5,514 nucleotides of DNA from Methanosarcinaceae archaeon (GTDB lineage Archaea; Halobacteriota; Methanosarcinia; Methanosarcinales; Methanosarcinaceae): positions 1 to 5,514 of the forward strand of contig JAQVBP010000174.1 of assembly GCA_028690255.1 (NCBI GenBank), read 5' to 3'. Below the pieces are notes generated by a model that saw only the letters and a program-made list of their open reading frames with translations, did not search any database and was not told the DNA's origin. A program made the translations under genes and the position numbers. Shown piece by piece: positions 1 through 5,455 of this stretch (its first letter is position 1; the number at the start of each line of letters is the position of its first letter).

Positions 1-93
1 GACCCCGTGCTGTTGCGATTACATCGCAACTCCCAGAAAATCTTTGATTTCCTGTGATCCCGAAGCGGAATTCGGGAAGTGCAACTCGGGGTT
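1..93. repeat. Cloverleaf-like cluster of inverted repeats (possible structured RNA or dispersed element)
   Basis: Four complementary segments nest as in a four-way junction. P1 is 1-7 with 87-93 (GACCCCG/CGGGGTT, one G-T pair). P2 is 12-19 with 23-30 (GTTGCGAT/ATCGCAAC, perfect, 3-nt loop). P3 is 34-42 with 46-54 (one A-C mismatch, loop TTT). P4 is 58-64 with 71-77 (TCCCGAA/TTCGGGA, 6-nt loop). The 5-mer at 12-16 can instead pair with 81-85, which would extend P1 and break P2, so two exclusive folds are possible. No T-loop motif (TTCRA) sits at the expected place and the loops are too short for a tRNA on either strand. It could be a 3' or 5' UTR RNA, a small RNA, or a dispersed miniature repeat. 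Short open frames cross it (frame 1 to TGA 55-57, frame 2 to TAG 98-100), so the tail of an upstream gene cannot be excluded. Confidence 0.55.
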
Positions 94-116
94 TCAATAG
101 ATAATTATATGGTATG

Positions 117-139
117 AAATATAATAGTAAAATATAAAA
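117..139 (+). promoter_or_regulatory. Candidate archaeal promoter (TATA region) for the oxidoreductase gene
   Basis: An AT-rich stretch holds two overlapping TATA-like candidates: AAATATAA at 117-124, and AATATAAAA at 131-139 preceded by GTAAA, which resembles a BRE. Archaeal transcription normally begins about 25 nt downstream of the TATA centre. The second candidate would therefore start near 160-165, giving a leader of roughly 55-60 nt before the TTG start. The choice between the two boxes is not settled by sequence alone. Confidence 0.45.
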
Positions 140-162
140 GATCCCGGAGCCCGGACCAGAGC

Positions 163-174
163 CTGTGGCCACAG
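163..174. repeat. 12-bp perfect palindrome near the predicted transcription start
   Basis: CTGTGGCCACAG is its own reverse complement and does not extend beyond 12 bp. It lies about 25-35 bp downstream of the better TATA candidate, so it would overlap the predicted transcription start or the first leader bases. A dimeric repressor could bind there. As RNA it could only form a hairpin with a shorter stem and a small loop. Operator function is inferred from position only. Confidence 0.35.
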
Positions 175-186
175 CGGGAGAAGCAG

Positions 187-222
187 ATGAAGCAGCAAAC
201 CTGGGGGGGTAAAGCTCATTGA
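187..222 (+). CDS. Possible 11-residue leader peptide overlapping the TTG start of the next gene
   Basis: ATG at 187-189 opens a frame reading MKQQTWGGKAH and ends at TGA 220-222. It is preceded by GGGAG at 176-180, 6 nt from the ATG, which is a good Shine-Dalgarno match and spacing. Its TGA shares two bases with the TTG start at 219-221 of the large oxidoreductase (the string TTGA), an arrangement that would allow translational coupling. The Shine-Dalgarno of the large gene (G run 203-209) lies inside this mini-ORF, so ribosomes translating it would cover or unmask that site. The peptide matches no family I know, and it may be chance. A base gained or lost in the G run could not fuse it to the large gene: an insertion hits the in-frame TAA at 210-212 and a deletion enters the third frame. 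Confidence 0.3.
   Translation: MKQQTWGGKAH
203..221 (+). promoter_or_regulatory. Ribosome binding site and TTG start of the oxidoreductase gene
   Basis: A run of seven G followed by T (203-210) can pair with the archaeal anti-Shine-Dalgarno ACCUCC using one G-U wobble, and it lies 8 nt before TTG 219-221. An in-frame TAA at 210-212 excludes any more upstream start. The first in-frame ATG is far inside the FAD domain, so TTG is the only plausible start. Confidence 0.7.
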
Positions 223-3200
223 TATCCAGAGTCTCGGAACTATCGGAAACACAGAAAGAGGAACTCACCGGCCTTTTCGGAGAATTCGTCAACCTGGACA
301 AACGCGAACGCCATTATTATAATCACGATATCGGGGCTCTTCCGCCCCTTGTTAAAAAGCTGATCGGAAACACCGACCCTGCCGCGGTCGTAAAACTCCA
401 GAAGGAAGAAGACGCCGTAGAGCTCCTGAAATTCGCAAACCTGAACAAAATCCCAGTGGTCCCGAGGGCCGGGGCTTCTTCAGGGTACGGGGGAGTGATC
501 CCGACGAAAGGGGGAATCGTCGCTGACGTGACTCTCCTGAACAAAGTCCTTGAAATCGACCCGGAGGCGGAGAGAGTCAGGGTACAGAGCGGGATTACCT
601 GGGAAAAACTGGAACTGAAACTTAATTATGCGGGACTTTCCCTCCGGGCCATTCCTTCAAGCGCCCCCTCTTCCACCGTCGGGGGCTGGTTAGCCCAGAG
701 CGGGGCAGGATACGGGAGTTACGAGTTTGGCTGGGGGCATGAGAGCATGGAGTCTGCCAGGCTTGTCCTGCCGGACGGAAAGCTCCGGGAATTTACAGGG
801 CCTGAACTGAGTAAAATCACAGGGACCATGGGGACGACCGGCCTTATCACGGAAGTTACCCTGAAGGTCCGGAAACTTGAGGAAAGAAAAGCCGTTTCAG
901 CAAGTTTTCCGGATGCCGTGGGCCTCAGAAAAGCCATTGAGAAAATCCGCGAGAAAAACCTTCCCCTCTGGTCAATCTCCTTCCTGAACCCCGAATGGGC
1001 CGACATGAAGAACCGGGCCCCGCATAAACTCCACTACGAAGAGGTCGTGGACGGGGACAGACCCGTGCTACCCCTGGCCTACGTGTGCAATTTCCTCTAC
1101 CCGGCCTCAAGGGACAAAAATTGGGCGGGAGAGAACCTTACCGGCGGCTCGGAAAAGGATCTCGGAAAAACCCGGGGAAAGAATCTGGAGAAGGATCAGG
1201 AAAGGACCCTTGGAAAAGATCAGGGAATGAATCTGGGAAAGGACCTGGCTCTGGCAATCGAAAGTGCGGGGGGCACAGTACTTCCGGAGAAAATAGCGGA
1301 ACACGAAAGCGGGGAATGGTTCAAGTCCATGAAGGTAAAAAGGCTCGGTCCCTCCTTCATCCCGGCCGAAATTGTCGTGCCTCTGGAGAAACTGGACAGG
1401 GTTTTTGAGGAGCTCAAAAAAAGAGTTAAACTTCCTGTCCTTAGCGAAGGCATGGTTGTAAGAGACGGAAACGTGGTACTTCTCTGTTTCATGCGCCATT
1501 CCGAACGTTCCCTGCGCTATAACACGGCTTTTGCACTTTCCCTAAGTATAGTAAAGATAGCCGAGAAAAACGGGGGAAGGGTTTACGCTTCAGGGTTATT
1601 TTTCGCCTCGAAAAAGAAAGCTGTTTTCGGGGAGAGGCTTGAGGAAATCGAAACTCTCAGACGGGAGGTGGACCCGACCGGGATCATGAATCCCGAGACC
1701 CTGGATGGGATCGGGGTCCTGAACGCTGCGGTCTCAATGGGTTCAACCTTCGAGCTCCCGGGCAGGATTATGGGAAACCTGTCAGGGATCGGGGAGGTGG
1801 CCTTCAGGGACGAAAAGGAGATTCCCGCCTGGATTTCGGAACTTGCCTATGCCTGTTCCCAGTGCGGGTACTGTGTAGGGGAATGTGACCAGTACTACGG
1901 GCGGGGCTGGGAGTCTCAGTCCCCGAGAGGCAAGTGGTTTTTTATCAAGGAATACCTGGCGGGCCGGGAAAAACTGGACCAGAGGCAGACGAACACTTTC
2001 CTTGCCTGCACCACCTGCCAGATGTGTGATTCCCGCTGCGAACTTGACATGCCAATCGAGCACGCCTGGATGACCCTGCGCGGGATACTCGTCGATGAAG
2101 AAAAGAAAATGACCTTTCCGCCTTTCGAGATCATGGCAGCCAGCCTCCTGAAGGAGAGGAATATCTGGGCCAATTATCGAAAGGACAGGGATAAATGGAT
2201 CCCTGAGGAGCTAAGAGCAAAAATGGAGGAGGAGGCCGAATACGCCTACTTTGCGGGCTGTACGGCATCTTTCGTGGAAAAAGAAGTGGCTATCGGGGCT
2301 GTTCGTATGCTCGATGAGGCCGAAATTAAGTTCACGGGGCTCTTTGACAGAGAAGCCTGCTGCGGGATCCCCATGCTGGTTGCCGGGAAATGGGACGTTT
2401 TCGAGAAGATCATGCGGATGAACGTCTCCAACATGAAAAAAAAGGGGGTAAAGACCGTTATAACGTCATGCCCCGCCTGCTGGCTCATGTGGCATACCGT
2501 CTATCCCCAATGGGCCGGGAAACTGGGGCTTGAGTACGGGCTTGAGGCAAAACATTATTCCGAAATCCTTGCCGAACGCCTGGACGTGCTTGGGCCCAAA
2601 TTTAAAAAACCCCTGGAAAAAACAGTTGCCTGGCATGACTCCTGCCACCTGGGCCGGGCCGGGGGCAAAATCTACGAGCCCCCGCGGGAACTTCTTAAAG
2701 CAATTCCCGGGATCAGATACAGAGAACTTGAACACAACAGGGAACAGGCCCACTGCTGCGGGTCGGTGGTCAGCCTGATTGCAGAGCCCCCGGTTGCCTA
2801 CAGGCTGGGGGAAATGAGGTTACAGGAAGCCCTGGATGTGAAGGCCGATATCCTCTCGGCGCTCTGTCCCTGCTGCCTCTTCCAGTTCAGGGTCGCTGCG
2901 GACAAAGCCGGGCTGAATATCGAGGCCAGGGACCTTGGGGCCCTTGTGGCCGAGAGCCTCGGGTACGAGATGCCGGAGTCAAACGCTTATACGCTCGATT
3001 CCTGGCTGCCCTTTGAGAAGATGATCACACTCATGCAGCCCGAGCACATGGCCGACCTGATGGTGGACCTCCTGCCTGAGATGATGGAGGCCATGCCCTC
3101 CCCCCTCCCTACCATGATGAAACTGGTAAAATACGTGCCCGGCATGGACGCCCTGATGAAGCCCATGATGCCATTAATGATGCCCAGGCTCATGCCTCTC

Positions 3201-3386
3201 GTCATGCCGAAGGTCATGCCCGAGATGCTGAAGGCCGTGCAGAAGAAAGTCCCGATGCCGAATTACATGAGAGAGCAGCTCCCTGAGCTCCTGCCTAAGG
3301 CCATGGAGAACCTGATGCCGAACATGCTGCCCGAATTGCTTCCCCTGCTGACCCCGAGGATGATAGAGTATATCAAAGCACACTGA
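219..3386 (+). CDS. FAD-linked dehydrogenase fused to an HdrD-like iron-sulfur oxidoreductase with a Met/Pro-rich tail
   Basis: This 1055-residue cytoplasmic-type protein (no signal peptide seen) should oxidise an organic substrate at FAD and pass electrons through Fe-S centres, like a GlcD-GlcF or D-lactate dehydrogenase fusion. Residues about 51-215 form the PCMH FAD-binding domain (PRAGASSG from 82, GGW 155-157, TGTMGTTG 201-208). Residues about 225-500 are the FAD-oxidase C-terminal domain, ending in the hallmark DPTGIMNPETL (485-495). An octapeptide repeat insertion occupies about 315-346. Two CxxCxxCxxxC motifs (C546/549/552/556 and C597/600/603/607) should bind two [4Fe-4S] clusters. 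Two complete CCG domains follow (C681, C714-C715, C751, C754; and C809, C846-C847, C883, C886), as in HdrB/HdrD. Residues 926-1055 are Met/Pro-rich. Substrate and electron acceptor cannot be assigned. A 2-hydroxy acid such as lactate or glycolate is the family default, and a heterodisulfide or quinone-like acceptor is speculative. The gene appears monocistronic and intact. Confidence 0.9.
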   Translation: MISRVSELSETQKEELTGLFGEFVNLDKRERHYYNHDIGALPPLVKKLIGNTDPAAVVKLQKEEDAVELLKFANLNKIPVVPRAGASSGYGGVIPTKGGIVADVTLLNKVLEIDPEAERVRVQSGITWEKLELKLNYAGLSLRAIPSSAPSSTVGGWLAQSGAGYGSYEFGWGHESMESARLVLPDGKLREFTGPELSKITGTMGTTGLITEVTLKVRKLEERKAVSASFPDAVGLRKAIEKIREKNLPLWSISFLNPEWADMKNRAPHKLHYEEVVDGDRPVLPLAYVCNFLYPASRDKNWAGENLTGGSEKDLGKTRGKNLEKDQERTLGKDQGMNLGKDLALAIESAGGTVLPEKIAEHESGEWFKSMKVKRLGPSFIPAEIVVPLEKLDRVFEELKKRVKLPVLSEGMVVRDGNVVLLCFMRHSERSLRYNTAFALSLSIVKIAEKNGGRVYASGLFFASKKKAVFGERLEEIETLRREVDPTGIMNPETLDGIGVLNAAVSMGSTFELPGRIMGNLSGIGEVAFRDEKEIPAWISELAYACSQCGYCVGECDQYYGRGWESQSPRGKWFFIKEYLAGREKLDQRQTNTFLACTTCQMCDSRCELDMPIEHAWMTLRGILVDEEKKMTFPPFEIMAASLLKERNIWANYRKDRDKWIPEELRAKMEEEAEYAYFAGCTASFVEKEVAIGAVRMLDEAEIKFTGLFDREACCGIPMLVAGKWDVFEKIMRMNVSNMKKKGVKTVITSCPACWLMWHTVYPQWAGKLGLEYGLEAKHYSEILAERLDVLGPKFKKPLEKTVAWHDSCHLGRAGGKIYEPPRELLKAIPGIRYRELEHNREQAHCCGSVVSLIAEPPVAYRLGEMRLQEALDVKADILSALCPCCLFQFRVAADKAGLNIEARDLGALVAESLGYEMPESNAYTLDSWLPFEKMITLMQPEHMADLMVDLLPEMMEAMPSPLPTMMKLVKYVPGMDALMKPMMPLMMPRLMPLVMPKVMPEMLKAVQKKVPMPNYMREQLPELLPKAMENLMPNMLPELLPLLTPRMIEYIKAH
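1161..1256 (+). repeat. Four in-frame imperfect 24-bp tandem repeats within the oxidoreductase gene
   Basis: Four consecutive 24-nt units (1161-1184, 1185-1208, 1209-1232, 1233-1256) encode the octapeptides LGKTRGKN, LEKDQERT, LGKDQGMN and LGKDLALA. The units share a leucine codon followed by GGAAA/GAGAA-like purine-rich sequence, and units 1 and 3 end in the same GAAT. The repeat adds a charged, Gly/Lys-rich segment at residues 315-346. It sits between the strand ending around YVCNFLYPAS and the helix LALAIESAGG of the FAD-oxidase C-terminal domain, where I would expect a short connection. Unit 4 merges into the conserved helix. Confidence 0.65.
2994..3383 (+). other. Met/Pro-rich C-terminal tail of the oxidoreductase (residues 926-1055)
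   Basis: These 130 residues contain 25 Met and 21 Pro by direct count and no Cys. The core (residues 982-1001, nt 3162-3221) is five tandem tetrapeptides ending in Met-Pro: PMMP, LMMP, RLMP, LVMP, KVMP. Flanking parts repeat a looser LPELLP/MMEAMP pattern, with acidic and basic residues between hydrophobic ones. The tail follows directly after the second CCG domain. It could be an oligomerisation or membrane-surface element, a partner-docking arm, or a thioether metal-binding segment. No function is established by the sequence. Confidence 0.75.
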
Positions 3387-3424
3387 ATAAGCGAAAAAAT
3401 ATTCCTGCAAGATGATTTCCCTGC

Positions 3425-3475
3425 AAGAGCCATTGTTCAAAAAAACCTTTTTAAAAGAGGCTCTTCACCATTTTT
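3425..3475 (+). terminator. Candidate terminator of the oxidoreductase gene
   Basis: AAGAGCC (3425-3431) pairs perfectly with GGCTCTT (3459-3465). The loop contains an A-run and TTTTT (3448-3452) that can pair with each other as an inner stem. TTTTT at 3471-3475 follows 5 nt after the outer stem. Archaeal termination depends mainly on U-tracts, and this is the first hairpin plus U-tract after the stop codon at 3384-3386. Confidence 0.5.
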
Positions 3476-3533
3476 CATTGGCGAGATAAGTTTTACTCAA
3501 GACCATATCTGTTTTTGTGAAAGGTAACCACAC

Positions 3534-3627
3534 AAAAAAAAGAGGGCCCGAAAAAAATCATTTGGAAAAAGGAAGTCTTTGAAAGGATTAATGAGGGCAG
3601 TAGGCCTTTTTTTCTGCTTTCGAGCCC
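3534..3627 (-). terminator. Large inverted repeat, terminator-like on the minus strand
   Basis: Segment 3544-3553 pairs with 3618-3627 at 9 of 10 positions (one C-A mismatch). Inside it, 3564-3572 can pair with 3605-3613, including two G-U pairs. On the minus strand the hairpin is followed almost at once by eight U (complement of A 3534-3541), the layout of an intrinsic terminator. On the plus strand no T-run follows the hairpin, so it would not serve the upstream gene. No minus-strand gene is evident nearby, so the transcript it would end, if any, would be antisense or non-coding. Confidence 0.35.
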
Positions 3628-3640
3628 CCGGGATCAGAAG

Positions 3641-3652
3641 AATACTTATATA
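3641..3652 (+). promoter_or_regulatory. TATA-box promoter of the thermosome gene
   Basis: CTTATATA at 3645-3652 is a strong match to the archaeal TATA consensus, preceded by purine-rich AGAAGAA that could act as BRE. Transcription would start near 3675, leaving a leader of about 85-90 nt. A weaker AT-rich candidate (ATAAATAA, 3718-3725) is nearer the gene, but a start about 25 nt downstream of it would leave almost no room for the ribosome binding site. I see no heat-shock operator that I can name. Confidence 0.6.
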
Positions 3653-3749
3653 GAAGTGCTTGCATTAAGAATAAGTAAAATTACGCGCCTGAAAAGAGCG
3701 TGTCCAATTTAAAACTGATAAATAAATCATACAAATTCATATCACATAC

Positions 3750-3765
3750 AGGAGACTGAAGCTTG
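3750..3765 (+). promoter_or_regulatory. Ribosome binding site and TTG start of the thermosome gene
   Basis: AGGAG at 3750-3754 lies 8 nt before TTG 3763-3765. An in-frame TGA at 3757-3759 rules out an upstream start. The residues read from TTG (MAAQPIFIL) match the usual N-terminus of methanosarcinal thermosome subunits. The next in-frame ATG would remove 26 residues. Confidence 0.85.
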
Positions 3766-5373
3766 GCAGCACAACCAATTTTTATTTTAAGAGAAGGAAG
3801 CCAGAGAACTCACGGCTCCGATGCCCAGAACAACAACATCATGGCCGCAAAGGCCGTCGCGGAAGCGGTTCGGACCACTCTCGGCCCGATGGGTATGGAC
3901 AAGATGCTCGTGGACGGGATGGGCGACGTTGTAATCACCAACGACGGAGCAACCATCCTTAAGGAAATGGACATCGAACACCCCGGAGCCAAGATGATTG
4001 TGGAAGTGGCCAAGACCCAGGACGACGAGGTCGGAGACGGGACAACCACCGCAGCCGTGCTTGCAGGGGAACTTCTGAAAAAGGCTGAGGACCTTCTGGA
4101 AAGCGGGGTTCACCCGACCCTTATTGCCGCCGGATACAGGCTCGGGGCAAATAAGGCCGAAGAGATTCTAAAAACCATCACCATCGACGTTACCCCCGAG
4201 GACACCGAGACCCTTGAGAAACTGGCCGCAACCGCCATCACAGGCAAAGGGGCCGAGTCCTATAAGGATCACCTCTCCGCCCTGACCGTGAGAGCTGTCA
4301 GGTCCGTTGTCGAGGAAAACGACGGGAAGATCACCGCCGACATCGGCGACATAAAGATCGAGAGGAGACCCGGAAGCAGCATCCAGGACTCCGAAATCAT
4401 CGAAGGGGTAATCATTGACAAGGAACGCGTCCACCCGAGCATGCCGGAACTTGTTGAAAACGCAAAGGTCCTGCTCTTAAGTATCCCTATAGAACTCAAG
4501 AAGACCGAAACCAAGGCCGAGATCAAGATTTCAGCTCCTGATCAGATGCAGAGCTTCCTTGACCAGGAAGAAGCAATGCTCAGGGAAATCGTGGACAAGG
4601 TTATCAACACAGGCGCAACCGCCGTCTTCTGCCAGAAGGGAATCGATGACCTGGCTCAGTACTACCTGACAAAAGCAGGTATCTTTGCAATGCGCAGGGT
4701 CAAGAAGAGCGACATGGAGCAGCTCTCCCGTGCAACCGGTGCAAAGATCAGCACCAGCCTGGAGGAAATCGAGGAATCCGACCTCGGATTTGCAGGCCAG
4801 GTCGAGGAGAAGGATGTCACCGGTTCCAGAATGACTTTTGTCACGGACTGCAAAGACAAAAAAGCGACCTCCATCCTCCTGCGTGGCGGGACCGAGCATG
4901 TGGTCGAAGGCCTCGAAAGGGCTCTTGAAGACGCTCTTCGTGTGGTAGGAGTTGCTCTTGAAGACCGGAAGGTCGTTGTGGGAGGCGGAGCCCCTGAAAT
5001 CGAGCTTGCCCTCAGGCTCAAAGAGTATGCCTCAACCCTCAAGGGCAGAGAACAGCTCGCGGTCATGAAGTTCGCAGAGTCCCTGGAAGTCATCCCCCTG
5101 ACCCTCGCCGAAAACGCAGGGCTTGACCCCATCGACATGCTTGTCGAACTCCGCTCCCAGCACGAGAAGGGAAACAAACAGGCAGGCCTCAATGTCTACA
5201 CCGGCAAGGTCGAAAACATGTTCGATAACAACGTCATCGAACCCCTCAGAATCAAGACCCAGGCAATCAACGCAGCCACCGAAGCCGCAATCATGATCCT
5301 CAGGATCGATGACGTGATCGCATCCTCAGGAATGAGTGCGAGCGGTGCCCCAATGCCTGAAATGGACATGTAA
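3763..5373 (+). CDS. thsA: Thermosome subunit (group II chaperonin)
   Basis: This is a subunit of the double-ring, ATP-driven archaeal chaperonin that encloses and folds cytosolic proteins without a GroES-type lid. All 536 residues of a normal-length subunit are present. The equatorial nucleotide-binding motifs are GPMGMDKML (41-49), NDGATIL (60-66), GDGTTT (91-96) and GGGAPE (407-412). Catalytic Asp candidates are D61, and D390 in the ERALEDAL segment. The intermediate and apical domains occupy roughly 145-400, with the helical-protrusion region around 240-270. The C-terminal tail is short and Met-containing (APMPEMDM) and lacks the Gly-Gly-Met repeats common in other subunits. Methanosarcina species carry three thermosome paralogues. 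I cannot tell from memory which one this is, so the alpha symbol is only the generic family name. It has its own TATA promoter, leader and terminator and appears monocistronic. Confidence 0.96.
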   Translation: MAAQPIFILREGSQRTHGSDAQNNNIMAAKAVAEAVRTTLGPMGMDKMLVDGMGDVVITNDGATILKEMDIEHPGAKMIVEVAKTQDDEVGDGTTTAAVLAGELLKKAEDLLESGVHPTLIAAGYRLGANKAEEILKTITIDVTPEDTETLEKLAATAITGKGAESYKDHLSALTVRAVRSVVEENDGKITADIGDIKIERRPGSSIQDSEIIEGVIIDKERVHPSMPELVENAKVLLLSIPIELKKTETKAEIKISAPDQMQSFLDQEEAMLREIVDKVINTGATAVFCQKGIDDLAQYYLTKAGIFAMRRVKKSDMEQLSRATGAKISTSLEEIEESDLGFAGQVEEKDVTGSRMTFVTDCKDKKATSILLRGGTEHVVEGLERALEDALRVVGVALEDRKVVVGGGAPEIELALRLKEYASTLKGREQLAVMKFAESLEVIPLTLAENAGLDPIDMLVELRSQHEKGNKQAGLNVYTGKVENMFDNNVIEPLRIKTQAINAATEAAIMILRIDDVIASSGMSASGAPMPEMDM

Positions 5374-5398
5374 ATCCGTTTAAAAAAATTATTGATTA

Positions 5399-5436
5399 AG
5401 AAAGGGGCCGAAAACTTTCGGTACCTTTCTGTTTTT
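5399..5436 (+). terminator. Terminator of the thermosome gene
   Basis: AGAAAGG (5399-5405) pairs perfectly with CCTTTCT (5424-5430). After one mismatch, 5407-5412 pairs with 5417-5422 (one G-T pair), leaving a 4-nt loop. TTTTT at 5432-5436 follows one base after the stem. It lies 25 nt downstream of the TAA at 5371-5373. Confidence 0.75.
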
Positions 5437-5455
5437 ACTTAAGGTTAAATTACTT

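Larger units (their letters stand above)
3387..3762. other. 376-bp intergenic region between the oxidoreductase and thermosome genes
   Basis: No convincing gene lies here. In order it holds a direct repeat CCTGCAAGA (3404-3412 and 3420-3428), a hairpin with a T-tract (3425-3475), further T-tracts (for example 3512-3516), a large inverted repeat (3544-3627) bordered on its left by eight A, a TATA box (3645-3652), and a roughly 90-nt AT-rich leader for the thermosome gene. Small ATG frames at 3412 (25 codons) and 3591 (20 codons) exist but lack support. Confidence 0.7.

Noticed and set aside
1..93. A class II-like tRNA gene on either strand
   Set aside because: The acceptor-like 7-bp stem is present, but the expected T-arm position has no TTCRA loop, the D- and anticodon-like loops are only 3 nt, and no discriminator/CCA pattern fits.
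203..212. Frameshift in the G run separating an upstream ATG start from the oxidoreductase
   Set aside because: The frame of the large gene carries TAA at 210-212, so gaining or losing a G cannot join ATG 187 to it; the TTG start with its Shine-Dalgarno is sufficient.
1085..1408. 107-residue plus-strand open frame overlapping the oxidoreductase
   Set aside because: It is an alternative frame of the purine-rich octapeptide repeat region, where lack of stops is expected from composition.
3412..3489. 25-codon ATG frame just after the oxidoreductase gene
   Set aside because: There is no convincing ribosome binding site and it runs through the candidate terminator hairpin.
3591..3653. 20-codon ATG frame in the intergenic region, with a purine-rich AAAGGA just upstream
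   Set aside because: It overlaps the minus-strand hairpin and ends inside the thermosome TATA box, so it would not be on the thermosome transcript; no similarity is recognised.
4662..5192. 176-residue open frame on the minus strand
   Set aside because: It lies wholly inside the thermosome coding region, its composition (Ser/Arg-rich) is that of a reverse-strand shadow, and no ribosome binding site or family match is seen.
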